A DNA stretch of 64,000 nt from BD2-11 sp965221785 (GTDB lineage: Bacteria > Gemmatimonadota > Gemmatimonadetes > Longimicrobiales > Gaopeijiaceae). The translations under genes and the position numbers were made by a program. The notes beneath the pieces are model-generated. The model made no database searches. It saw only the letters and a list, made by a program, of their open reading frames with translations, and had not been told where the DNA came from. The stretch covers positions 124,001 to 188,000 of the forward strand of contig CBDCSR010000002.1 of assembly GCA_965221785.1 (NCBI GenBank). The letters run 5' to 3'. Of the stretch, positions 27,576 to 38,145 are shown in pieces (the first letter of the stretch is position 1; each line of letters opens with the position of its first letter).

Positions 27576-28049
27576 TCAGCCCCGCTCGGCCGCGGCCTCC
27601 TCCCCGCGCTCCGACTCCAGGCGGCTGCCGCAGGTGGCGCAGAAGAGCGCCTCCGCGACGTTGGCGGCGCCGCAGTCGTCGCACAGCGTACCCGCCCTCA
27701 GGGCGGCCCGATAGGCGGCGATTTCCTGCTCGAGGTCATCCGCCACGGCGTCCCTCTCCGGCGCGGAAATCTCTGCCTGCTCGCGGCTTCGCCGCACCTC
27801 CTGCAACGCATCCAGTGCTTCGCGCCCCAACTCGTCGCGCAATCGGCGGTAATCGCGTTCGTCCACCTTACCGGTCGCGTAGTCGTACTCGACGTCCCGC
27901 AGCGCCACCAGAGTCAGGTGCCTGCGCGCCTCCGCCTCGGTGAACTCCTCGTCCAGGCTCGCGAGGGGCGCCCTCTCCCCGCTGAACACGGGCTGCACGA
28001 CGTAGAGGACCACCGCGGCCGCGACCAGAACTGCCCCCAGCATGATCAT
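27576..28049 (-). CDS. CcmI-like membrane protein with C-terminal zinc ribbon
   Basis: A 157-residue protein inside the ccm operon. An N-terminal membrane helix (about residues 3-20) is followed by a heptad-like region (LTLVALRDVEYDYATGKVDERDYRRLRDEL) that is characteristic of CcmI/CycH N-termini. The C-terminus has a two-Cys-pair zinc ribbon (CDDCGAANVAEALFCATCGS). Full CcmI has TPRs at this point, which are missing. It may recruit apocytochrome c or organise the complex; that is inference. Confidence 0.75.
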   Translation of the reverse strand: MIMLGAVLVAAAVVLYVVQPVFSGERAPLASLDEEFTEAEARRHLTLVALRDVEYDYATGKVDERDYRRLRDELGREALDALQEVRRSREQAEISAPERDAVADDLEQEIAAYRAALRAGTLCDDCGAANVAEALFCATCGSRLESERGEEAAAERG

Positions 28050-28103
28050 GCGTTATGCGACGGCGTGGCCAGGGGCAGGGACCGAACCGGACGGCAGCCC
28101 GGA

Positions 28104-30139
<2,036 letters not shown>

Positions 30140-30143
<4 letters not shown>

Positions 30144-30556
30144 CCTGCCATCTCGTCCGGCATCGCCTCGTAGCGGCTGCCGCACTTGGTCAGCACGGTC
30201 GTGGCTTCGAAGACCCCGTCGCGCCGGAAACGTCCTTCGACGACGACTTCGGTCTCGTCGCTGAAGGTGTCGGGGAGGATGTCACGGTACTCCACCCGGA
30301 AGCTGGCGTCCTCGCGCGCCAGGTCCATCACCGAGAAGTAGTGCTCGAACGCGCCCTCGGCCTGGTAGCTCCCCTTCACCACCCGGCCGCTCACCTTCAC
30401 GCCGATGTCGTGGAAGGTGTCGTCCTCGGCCACCTTCGCCATGAGTTCGACGGGGGTCAGGTAGTAGACCATGGCCTTGTCGAAACCCGTCCAGATGAGG
30501 AAGGTCACGACCATGGCAACGCCGACCAGACCGATGTAGAAGCGGCTGTTCTTCAT
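30140..30556 (-). CDS. ccmE: Cytochrome c maturation heme chaperone CcmE, Cys-x3-Tyr variant
   Basis: A 138-residue protein with an N-terminal membrane anchor (about residues 6-25) and an OB-fold periplasmic domain (VKVSGRVVKGSY, DETEVVVEGRF). The canonical heme-binding His in the HxxxY motif is replaced by Cys: the C-terminal sequence reads TKCGSRYEAMPDE, a CxxxY. This version is known from archaea, Desulfovibrio and some other bacteria with 'System I*', which typically lacks CcmH. No ccmH or ccmG is present in the visible operon. It leads the run. Confidence 0.93.
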
Positions 30557-30627
30557 TCGCTGCGCCCCTTGTGTCCCGTTGTCCCGCACCTGGCCCGACG
30601 GCCTCAGGTCCGGTCTTCCCAGCGTTG

Positions 30628-30657
30628 AATATATAGGATGGAGGCGCGGTTTCTCAA
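30628..30657 (-). promoter_or_regulatory. Predicted promoter of the ccm operon
   Basis: Minus-strand -35 TTGAGA (30657-30652), an 18-bp spacer and -10 TATATT (30633-30628), about 70 bp upstream of ccmE. Confidence 0.6.
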
Positions 30658-30666
30658 ACCTGCCAG

Positions 30667-30720
30667 TCCGTGGATGGATCCGCCCGGGCACCGGGAGCGG
30701 CGAGGCGCACGGGCTGTCAG
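30667..30720 (+). repeat. 54-bp dispersed repeat, copy C (between ccmE and glpK)
   Basis: A plus-strand-oriented copy beginning TCCGTGGATGGATCCGCCCG. It matches the copy at 41735 closely over the first 40 bp and then needs a 1-bp gap. It covers the end of glpK and lies just upstream of the ccm promoter. Confidence 0.6.
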
Positions 30721-32228
30721 CCGGGTTGCCCGCTCTCGCGCGCCCAGCTGCGCGCGACCGCGACCGCCCTCTCCCACCCGGCGATGAGCGCATGGCGTTC
30801 TTCGGACGCCATCGTGGGCGAATAGATCTCGGGATCTCCGGAGGAGGCTGCGAACGCCTCGCCGTCCGGCCAGATCCCGGCTGCGATCCCCGCCAGGCCG
30901 GCGGCTCCCAGCGCGGTGGTCTCCACTCGGGGGGCGCGGCGCACGGGCACGCCCAGCACGTCGGCCTGGAACTGCATCAGCCACCGGTTGCGCGCCGCCC
31001 CCCCGTCGGCGCGCAGCTCCCTGGTAGCCAGTCCGGCATCCTCCTCCATGGCACGGATGACGTCGAACGTGCCGTACGCCATCGACTCGAGCGCCGCGCG
31101 CGCCAGGTGCGACGCGGTCGTCCCGCGCGTTATGCCCACCACCGTGCCGCGCGCCTCGGGGATCCAGTGGGGCGCGCCCAGCCCAACGAACGCGGGCACG
31201 AAGTAGACTCCGGCATTGTCGGCCACCTCGCGGGCGCGCGCCTCCGACTCGGAGGCGTGGTCGAGGATGCCCAGGCCGTCGCGCAGCCACTGTACGGACG
31301 CGCCCGCCGAAAAGATCGATCCCTCCAGGGCGTACGCCGGACCCCCGCGCGCGTCGCAGGCCAGCGTGGTGAGAAGCCCGTTCTCGGACGGCACCACCTC
31401 CTGGCCCGTATGCAGCAGCAGAAACGCCCCGGTGCCGTAGGTCACCTTGGCCAGGCCGGCGCGGATGCACCCCTGCCCGAAGAGGGCAGCCTGCTGGTCG
31501 CCGACCACGCCGGCCACCGGGACTTCCGTCCCCAGGTGCTCGCCGCGGGCCACCCCGAAGTCACCGGAGCTGGAGCGCACCTCGGGCAGGATGCCCGCCG
31601 GGACTTCGAGCAGGTCGGCGAGCGACGGGTCCCAGGCCCGGATGTGCAGGTCGTAGAGGAGGGTGCGCGAGGCGTTGGTGTGGTCGGTGGCGTGCACCGC
31701 ACCGCCGGTCAGGCGCGCCACCAGCCAGGCGTCGATGGTGCCCGCGGCCAGGTCGCCGGCCTCCGCCGCCGAGCGCAGTTCCGGGCGCTCGCGAAAGAGC
31801 CAGGTCAGCTTGGTGCCCGAGAAGTAGGGATCCAGCACCAGCCCCGTGCGCCGGCGCACCTCGGACTCGTGGCCGCCGCGGCGCAATTCGGTGCAGATCG
31901 ACGCCGTGCGGCGGTCCTGCCAGACGATGGCCCGGCACACCGGCTCGAGCGAGGCGCGGTCCCAGAGCACCACGGTCTCGCGCTGGTTCGCGATGCCGAT
32001 GGCCTCGAGGCGCGCCTCCCCTCCGGCGTCGTCCAGCGCCGCGCGCGCGACCCGCCGGGTGACCCGCCAGATCTCCTCCGCGTCGTGCTCGACCCGGCCC
32101 GGCCGGGGAAAGTGCTGGGTGAACTCCGAGTAGGCGCGTCCCAGGATGCGCCCATCGCCCGCCACGACCAGGGCGGTCGAGCCGGTCGTGCCCTGGTCGA
32201 GGGCGAGCACCGCGGGCTGTCTGCTCAC
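30717..32228 (-). CDS. glpK: Glycerol kinase
   Basis: A 503-residue FGGY-family kinase making glycerol 3-phosphate. Motifs are ALDQGTTGSTALV at the N-terminus, WQDRRTASICTELR, GTIDAWLVARLTGG, and FVGLGAPHWIPEARGTVVGITRGT. The GTG start at 32228 overlaps the maf stop by 4 bp. No glycerol facilitator or dehydrogenase lies nearby. Confidence 0.95.
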   Translation of the reverse strand: MSRQPAVLALDQGTTGSTALVVAGDGRILGRAYSEFTQHFPRPGRVEHDAEEIWRVTRRVARAALDDAGGEARLEAIGIANQRETVVLWDRASLEPVCRAIVWQDRRTASICTELRRGGHESEVRRRTGLVLDPYFSGTKLTWLFRERPELRSAAEAGDLAAGTIDAWLVARLTGGAVHATDHTNASRTLLYDLHIRAWDPSLADLLEVPAGILPEVRSSSGDFGVARGEHLGTEVPVAGVVGDQQAALFGQGCIRAGLAKVTYGTGAFLLLHTGQEVVPSENGLLTTLACDARGGPAYALEGSIFSAGASVQWLRDGLGILDHASESEARAREVADNAGVYFVPAFVGLGAPHWIPEARGTVVGITRGTTASHLARAALESMAYGTFDVIRAMEEDAGLATRELRADGGAARNRWLMQFQADVLGVPVRRAPRVETTALGAAGLAGIAAGIWPDGEAFAASSGDPEIYSPTMASEERHALIAGWERAVAVARSWARESGQPG

Positions 32229-32884
32229 AACTGCGCTCCGGTTGCCGGTATCACTTCTTCCGCGGTTGCCGGCCCCCAACCACCGAACCCGTAGGGGACG
32301 CCGGCGGTGCCCAGCAGGCCCACAAGCAGCGGGACGGGCAGTCCCACCACCGTGAAGTAGTCGCCTTCCAGCGACTCCACCAGCACCGCGCCGGCGCCCT
32401 GTATGGCATAGGCCCCCGCCTTGTCCATCGGTTCCCCGGTGGCCACGTAGGCCCGGGCCTCCTCCTCGTCGAAGGACCGCAGCCACACCGTGGTTCGCGA
32501 GACGCCGGCGTGCACGCACCCGTCCGGCTCCGCCAGCGCCAGCGCGCTGACCACCTCGTGGGCCCGGCCCGCCAGGCTCAGAAGCATCGCGACCGCGTGA
32601 TCGACGTCCCGGGGCTTGCCCAGGATGGTCCCGTCCCGCACCACGACCGTGTCGCCGCCCAGGACCAGCCTCCCCGGCCGGCGCTCCGCCACCACACGCG
32701 CCTTCTCCTCGGCCAGACGCCGGGTATGCGCGACCGGGTCCTCCCCGGGCAGGACCTCCTCCACGATGTCCGCCGGCTCGACCTCGAAGGGAATCTCCAG
32801 CATGGTGAGCAGATCCGCGCGCCGGGGGGACCGGGACGCGAGCACGAGAGGGGGCGCCCGCCTGTGTGCCGGATGCCCGCTCAC
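32225..32884 (-). CDS. maf: Maf-family nucleoside triphosphate pyrophosphatase
   Basis: A 219-residue house-cleaning pyrophosphatase acting on non-canonical or modified nucleotides. The N-terminal LVLASRSPRRADLL, middle LGGDTVVV with LGKP, and AGAYAIQGAGAVLVE are the family signatures. The C-terminal GFGGWGPATAEEV tail is extra. It overlaps dtd and glpK by 4 bp. Confidence 0.93.
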   Translation of the reverse strand: MSGHPAHRRAPPLVLASRSPRRADLLTMLEIPFEVEPADIVEEVLPGEDPVAHTRRLAEEKARVVAERRPGRLVLGGDTVVVRDGTILGKPRDVDHAVAMLLSLAGRAHEVVSALALAEPDGCVHAGVSRTTVWLRSFDEEEARAYVATGEPMDKAGAYAIQGAGAVLVESLEGDYFTVVGLPVPLLVGLLGTAGVPYGFGGWGPATAEEVIPATGAQL

Positions 32885-33321
32885 CGTTCAAGCACCAGGG
32901 TCACGGGGCCATCGTTTACGAGTTCCACATCCATCATGGCGCCGAACACACCCGTCTCGACGCGACCCGGAGCCTTCTCCCGCAAGAGCGCCACGAAGTT
33001 CTCGTAGAGGGGCACCGCCACATCGGGCCCCGCCGCTCGGATGAAGCTCGGCCGGCGTCCCTTGCGGGTATCGCCGTACAGCGTGAACTGACTCACGACC
33101 AGAACGTCGCCGGAGACATCCCGGAGCGACAGGTTCATCCTGCCCTGCGGATCGTTGAAGACGCGCAGCCCCAGCACCTTGTTCGCCATCCACTCGAGCG
33201 CGTCCGCGCGATCCTCGCGGGTAAACCCGACGAGCAGCAGGAGCCCGCCGTCGATGCGCCCCACCACCGACCCGTCGACGGTCACCGAGGCGCGCGCCAC
33301 GCGCTGGAGGACGATCTTCAC
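32881..33321 (-). CDS. dtd: D-aminoacyl-tRNA deacylase
   Basis: A 146-residue enzyme that hydrolyses D-aminoacyl-tRNA and mischarged Gly-tRNA(Ala). It starts MKIVLQRVARASVTVDG and holds both active-site motifs, VSQFTLYGD and NDGPVT. It is coupled to maf by a 4-bp overlap. Confidence 0.95.
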   Translation of the reverse strand: MKIVLQRVARASVTVDGSVVGRIDGGLLLLVGFTREDRADALEWMANKVLGLRVFNDPQGRMNLSLRDVSGDVLVVSQFTLYGDTRKGRRPSFIRAAGPDVAVPLYENFVALLREKAPGRVETGVFGAMMDVELVNDGPVTLVLER

Positions 33322-33382
33322 CTTGCGCCTCCAGCGCCAGCCGCCTCCGCGGGCGTGCCCCCCCGTTCTTGCGCCCGGACCA

Positions 33383-35221
33383 TCACTCGACCGTGACCGA
33401 CTTGGCCAGGTTGCGGGGCTGGTCCACGTCGCAGCCCCGGAGGACGGCGATGTGGTAGGCGAGCAGCTGAAGGGGCACGGTGGTGAGCACGGGGCGCAGG
33501 AAAGGCGGCGTGTCCGGAACGCGGATGACGTGATCCACCCTGTCCTCGAGCTCCGAGTTGCCTTCGCTGACCACGGCGATCACGCGCGCGCCCCTCGCCT
33601 TCACCTCCTCGATGTTGGAGACGACCTTCGGGTAGACGGGGTCGCTCGGAGCCAGGATCACGACCGGCATGGCCTCGTCGATCAGCGCGATCGGACCATG
33701 CTTCATCTCCGCCGCGGGATAGCCTTCGGCGTGAATGTAGCTCACCTCCTTGAGCTTGAGCGCCCCTTCCAGCGCCACCGGAAACTGGTAGCCGCGGCCC
33801 AGATAGAGGAAGTTGGGCGCGTCCCTGTAGGCATGCGCCAGTTCCAGAATGGAATCGTTCAGCTTCAGGACCTCCTCCACCTGCCCCGGAAGTGCCTGCA
33901 TGGCCTGGACGATGCGGCGCCCTCCCAGCAGCGAGATCTGCCGGCGCCGCCCCATCCACAGGGCGAACAGGGCGAGCACCATGAGCTGGCTGGTGAAGGC
34001 CTTGGTGGACGCCACCCCGACCTCGGGTCCGGCGTGCAGATGGCAACCGAAGGCGGTTTCGCGCGCGATGGACGAGCCCACCACGTTGACGATGCCCATG
34101 GTGCGGGCTCCCCTGCGGCGGGCCTCCCGCAACGCGGCCAGCGTGTCGGCGGTCTCTCCGGACTGGCTGATCGCGACCACCAGGGTGCGCTCGTCCAGAA
34201 CCGGGTTCTTGTAGCGGAACTCCGAGGCGTATTCCACTTCGACCGGGATGCGCGCGAGATCCTCGAGCATGTACTCGCCGATCAGCGCCGCGTGCCAGCT
34301 GGTTCCGCACGCCGTCATGACCACGCGATCCACCGAGAGCAGTTCCTCCCGGTGCCGCTCGATCCCGCCCAGGCGAGCCATTCCGTCGGCCTCCACCAGC
34401 CGCCCGCGAAGCACGTCGCGCAGACTGCGGGGCTGCTCGAAGATCTCCTTCAGCATGAAGTGTTCGAAGCCGCCGCGCTCGATGGCGGACAGGTCCCAGG
34501 TCACCTGATGCACGGAGCGGCGCACCGTGCCCCGCCCCATGTGGCAGACCCGGTAGCCGGTGCGCTCGAGCTTCGCGTAGTCGCCGTCCGCGAGGTAGAC
34601 GACGTCGCGCGTCTGGGCCACCACGGCGGCCGCGTCGGAGCCCACCAGGTACTGGCCCGAAGCTCCCACCCCGAGCAGGAGCGGGCTCCCCTGGCGCGCC
34701 GCGACCAGCTTGCCGGGCTCGTGCGCGGAGATCGCCGCGATGCCGTAGGTGCCCTCGACGCGTTCCAGGGCCAACGCCAGGGCCTCCTCCAGCGGAGACC
34801 CCTCCTTGAGGAAGAGGTCGACCAGGTGCACGAGGACTTCGGTGTCGGTATCGCTCTGGAACCGGTATCCGCGCGCTTCGAGCCGTCGCCTGAGCAGGGC
34901 TGCGTTCTCGACAATGCCGTTGTGCACCAGGGCCACGCCGCCATCCTGGCTGACATGGGGATGGGCGTTGCGCTCGGTCGGGGCGCCGTGGGTGGCCCAG
35001 CGCGTATGGGCGATGCCGCAGCTCCCCCTCAGCGAGTCGCGGCCGATGGCCGCCTCCACCTGCCCCAGCTTGCCCGCCCGCTTCACCACGCTCAGCCGGG
35101 CGTCGCCATCGACCACCGCGAGACCGGCCGAGTCGTATCCGCGGTACTCGAGACGTCGGAGACCTTCGAGCAGCACGGGGGTCGCGTCGCCTGGACCCAC
35201 GTACCCCACTATTCCACACAT
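33383..35221 (-). CDS. glmS: Glucosamine-6-phosphate synthase (isomerizing)
   Basis: A 612-residue enzyme making glucosamine 6-phosphate from fructose 6-phosphate and glutamine, the entry to peptidoglycan and LPS amino sugars. The class II glutaminase starts MCGIVGYVG (Cys2 nucleophile) with the RWATHG and HNGIVEN motifs. Two SIS domains follow (about 280-610), with VMTACGTSWHAALIGEY and VAISQSGETADT. The C-terminus KSVTVE is canonical. It lies 67 bp downstream of glmM, the next step of the pathway. Confidence 0.97.
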   Translation of the reverse strand: MCGIVGYVGPGDATPVLLEGLRRLEYRGYDSAGLAVVDGDARLSVVKRAGKLGQVEAAIGRDSLRGSCGIAHTRWATHGAPTERNAHPHVSQDGGVALVHNGIVENAALLRRRLEARGYRFQSDTDTEVLVHLVDLFLKEGSPLEEALALALERVEGTYGIAAISAHEPGKLVAARQGSPLLLGVGASGQYLVGSDAAAVVAQTRDVVYLADGDYAKLERTGYRVCHMGRGTVRRSVHQVTWDLSAIERGGFEHFMLKEIFEQPRSLRDVLRGRLVEADGMARLGGIERHREELLSVDRVVMTACGTSWHAALIGEYMLEDLARIPVEVEYASEFRYKNPVLDERTLVVAISQSGETADTLAALREARRRGARTMGIVNVVGSSIARETAFGCHLHAGPEVGVASTKAFTSQLMVLALFALWMGRRRQISLLGGRRIVQAMQALPGQVEEVLKLNDSILELAHAYRDAPNFLYLGRGYQFPVALEGALKLKEVSYIHAEGYPAAEMKHGPIALIDEAMPVVILAPSDPVYPKVVSNIEEVKARGARVIAVVSEGNSELEDRVDHVIRVPDTPPFLRPVLTTVPLQLLAYHIAVLRGCDVDQPRNLAKSVTVE

Positions 35222-35288
35222 TTCTTCTTCGATGATGGTGTCGTCCGAACGCGCCTGCCGCGGCCGCCCGGCAGCCTCCGCGGCGGCG

Positions 35289-36707
35289 TCACCCGGAAGC
35301 TACCGTGCCCGCGTCCCGGTGGGAACGCGCCAGCCGGAGCAGCTCGCCACGCGCCTCCTTCACGAGCGCCCGCGCCCGCGGCCCGGCCGGCGCTTCCGCG
35401 ATCAGCCGCACCACCGGCTCCGTGCCGGAGGGTCGCACGTGCAGCCACTCGCGGCGGTCGGGCCAGGTGAGCCGCAGCCCATCGGTGCGGTCCCGGTCGG
35501 CGCCAGGCCAGCACTGCCGCAGGCGGACGTAGGCGGCCTCCAGCTCTTCCCTGGGAAACGCGACCTTTTCCTTTACGATGCGATAGTCCGGATAGCGGGC
35601 GATGGCGGCGGCCAGCGAGAGCCTCTCGTCGAGCAGATGCTGAAGCACGAGCGCGGCGCCCACCAGAGCGTCCCGCGTGTGGTGCAGCGCCGGCACGACC
35701 ACCCCGCCGTTCCCTTCCCCGCCCACCACGGCGCCCTCAGCCAGCATTCGGCGCACGACGTTTATCTCGCCCACGGGCGCGCGCAGCGTCTTCGCCCCGG
35801 CGACCGCCGCGGCATCCTCGACCACCTGGCTGGTGGAGAGGTTGGTCACCACGAGGCCCGGACGCCGACGGTTCACGGCCGCGGCTGCCAGGGCCAGGGT
35901 GAAGTCCTCGCCCACGGGATCACCGGTCTCGTCCACAAGCGAGAGGCGGTCCACGTCGGGGTCCACCGCCATGCCCAGGTCGGCGCCGGTCTCGCGTACG
36001 AGCGCGCCCAGGGCCCCCAGGTTCGCCGCCGTGGGCTCGGGATCGCGCGGAAAGCGTCCGTCCATCTCCAACCCGATGGCGTGCACGCGGCACCCCAGAC
36101 GGTCCAGTAGCCCGGGCATGACCGCGCCCCCCGCCCCGCGAACACAGTCGAGCGCCACGGAAAACCCGCGTGCGCGCAACGCGGAAACGTCCACGAAGGG
36201 AAGGTCCAGCACTGCCTGCAGATGCCGCCGGGCCGCACCCTCGTCCCGCGTCATCTCCCCGACCCGGTCCCACGACGCGCGCGGGATCTCCTCCGAGAGC
36301 AGCCGACGGAATCGGGCCATCCCGGGTGCGTCCAGGAACATTCCTTCGGCAGTAGCGAACTTGAGGGCGTTCCACTCTGCCGGGTTGTGGCTCGCGGTGA
36401 CCGCGATCCCGCCTGCCGCCCCGGCGTCGCGAACCGCCATCATGAGCGTCGGGGTGGGGACGATGCCGATGTCGACCACGTCGCAACCCACCGACGCCAG
36501 CCCGGCGCCGGCGGCAGCCGCGAGCATGGGCCCGGAAGTCCGCGAGTCGCGTCCCAGAATCACGGATCGCCCCTCACGCTCGCCGCGCAGGAATGCGCCG
36601 TACGCCGCGGCAAGCGCCATGACGAGTTCGGGGGTGAGCGGATCTCCCACCCGGCCCCGGAAACCCGAGACGCTCACCATGAGATCGGGCGGAAGTACGA
36701 TTGGCAT
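35289..36707 (-). CDS. glmM: Phosphoglucosamine mutase-type phosphohexomutase
   Basis: A 472-residue alpha-D-phosphohexomutase. The active site shows VTASHNPAEWNALKF with the phosphoserine, a metal-binding DPDVDR, the sugar-binding GEGNGGVV and the phosphate-binding RPSGTEP. The TASHNP form is shared with archaeal-type GlmM and phosphomannomutase, but direct linkage to glmS favours GlmM. The ATG at 36707 (MPIVLPPD) is preferred to a longer frame running into the divergent promoter region. Confidence 0.9.
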   Translation of the reverse strand: MPIVLPPDLMVSVSGFRGRVGDPLTPELVMALAAAYGAFLRGEREGRSVILGRDSRTSGPMLAAAAGAGLASVGCDVVDIGIVPTPTLMMAVRDAGAAGGIAVTASHNPAEWNALKFATAEGMFLDAPGMARFRRLLSEEIPRASWDRVGEMTRDEGAARRHLQAVLDLPFVDVSALRARGFSVALDCVRGAGGAVMPGLLDRLGCRVHAIGLEMDGRFPRDPEPTAANLGALGALVRETGADLGMAVDPDVDRLSLVDETGDPVGEDFTLALAAAAVNRRRPGLVVTNLSTSQVVEDAAAVAGAKTLRAPVGEINVVRRMLAEGAVVGGEGNGGVVVPALHHTRDALVGAALVLQHLLDERLSLAAAIARYPDYRIVKEKVAFPREELEAAYVRLRQCWPGADRDRTDGLRLTWPDRREWLHVRPSGTEPVVRLIAEAPAGPRARALVKEARGELLRLARSHRDAGTVASG

Positions 36708-36817
36708 GGCTGGCGAACCTCTCTGGTGGGTGGCGGGACTCGCCTTCGTCCCGTCGCGCGGACTACATTCGGGCCTGTGACCGCTGTCCAGAACCCCTTC
36801 GGACACATTCCGGATCC

Positions 36818-38002
36818 ATGACCCAACCCTCTGCAGGGACACAACCGCCCGAACTTCGGCTCGCGACGCTCGCGATTCACGGGGGACAGGCGCCCGAGCC
36901 GCACACCGGCTCCATCATGCCCCCCATCTTCCAGACCTCGACCTATGTACAGCCGGGACTGGACCAGGGATGGCCCTGGGAGTACGCACGTGTCCAGAAC
37001 CCTACCCGCGAAGCCCTGGAACGCAACGTCGCCTCCCTGGAAGCGGCGTCCCACGGGATCGCCTTCGCGAGCGGGATGGCCGCCATCGACTGCGTGGCCC
37101 GCCTGCTGTCGGCCGGCGACCACGTGGTCTGCGAGGAGAACACCTACGGAGGGACGACGCGGCTGGCTACGCAGGTCCTGAACCGGGCCGGCCTCTCCTT
37201 CTCCTTCGTGGACTCGAGGGATCCGCAGCGAATCCGCGACGCGCTCCGGTCGAACACGCGGCTCGTCCTCCTCGAGACCCCCACCAACCCCATGATGCGC
37301 CTGTGCGATCTGCGCGCGGCCGCCGAAGCGACCCGCGACGCCGGCGTTCTCCTGTGTGTCGACAACACGTTCGCGACGCCCGTCAACCAGCGCCCGCACG
37401 AGGCGGGCGCGGACATCGTGATGCACTCGACCACCAAGTACCTGAACGGCCACAGCGATATCATCGGCGGCGTTCTCACGGTGCGCGACACGGACCTGGA
37501 CGACCGGCTGCGCTTCCTGCGCAAGTCCACCGGCGCCGTGCCCGGTCCCATGGACTGCTGGCTCTGTCTGCGCGGCACCAAGACCCTCCATGTGCGCATG
37601 CGCGAGCACAATGCCAACGGGCTGGCGGTGGCGCGCTTCCTGGAGACCCATCCGGCCATCGACGAGGTACACTACCCGGGCCTTTCCTCCCACCCGCAGC
37701 ACACGCTCGCCGCGCGCCAGATGGGCGGGTTCGGCGGCATGGTGTCCGCCACCCTGCCGACCCGGGACGCGGTGCGGCGGCTGGTGGAGGGCACGCGCAT
37801 CTTCGCGCTCGCCGAGAGCCTGGGCGGGGTGGAGTCGCTCATCTCGGTGCCCGCGCTCATGACCCACGCGTCGGTACCGCGCGAGCGCAGGCGGGAGATG
37901 GGGGTAAGCGGCCGCCTGGTACGGCTGTCGGTGGGAATCGAGGACTCGCGGGACCTGCTCGAGGATCTCGACCGGGCCCTTCGGAGGGGATCCGGCGGGT
38001 GA
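36818..38002 (+). CDS. PLP-dependent Cys/Met metabolism enzyme (cystathionine synthase/lyase family)
   Basis: A 394-residue fold-type I PLP enzyme. The cofactor lysine lies in HSTTKYLNGHSD at about Lys207. Other motifs are ATLAIHGGQ near the N-terminus, GSIMPPIFQTSTYVQ, ASGMAAID, ETPTNPMM and VDNTFATP. The family covers cystathionine gamma-synthase, beta/gamma-lyases and O-acylhomoserine sulfhydrylases; sequence alone does not separate them. A second member lies at 61658-62836. It is divergent from glmM. Confidence 0.88.
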   Translation: MTQPSAGTQPPELRLATLAIHGGQAPEPHTGSIMPPIFQTSTYVQPGLDQGWPWEYARVQNPTREALERNVASLEAASHGIAFASGMAAIDCVARLLSAGDHVVCEENTYGGTTRLATQVLNRAGLSFSFVDSRDPQRIRDALRSNTRLVLLETPTNPMMRLCDLRAAAEATRDAGVLLCVDNTFATPVNQRPHEAGADIVMHSTTKYLNGHSDIIGGVLTVRDTDLDDRLRFLRKSTGAVPGPMDCWLCLRGTKTLHVRMREHNANGLAVARFLETHPAIDEVHYPGLSSHPQHTLAARQMGGFGGMVSATLPTRDAVRRLVEGTRIFALAESLGGVESLISVPALMTHASVPRERRREMGVSGRLVRLSVGIEDSRDLLEDLDRALRRGSGG

Positions 38003-38110
38003 TGGCCTTCCGGAAGCGCGCCGGAATGGTGCCGAAACCTCGGTTCCGGGCGGGGCGTACGAGAACCGACCACGGCGGGGGGTAGCCCGGCGCGGTCACT
38101 ACGAATACGA

Positions 38111-38128
38111 GGACGCCGGCAGGCGTCC
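38111..38128 (+). other. Hairpin in the leader of the M48 peptidase gene
   Basis: GGACGCC-GGCA-GGCGTCC forms a perfect 7-bp stem with a 4-nt loop, followed by AAAGGAGA and the ATG at 38146. It has no T-run, so it is unlikely to be a strong terminator. It could stabilise the mRNA or regulate translation. Confidence 0.35.
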
Positions 38129-38145
38129 GCCAAAGGAGAATCACC

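Noticed and set aside
30717..32891. 724-codon frame joining glpK with upstream sequence
   Set aside because: The upstream part lies antisense-free but out of frame with maf, which is the real gene; glpK starts at the GTG overlapping maf.
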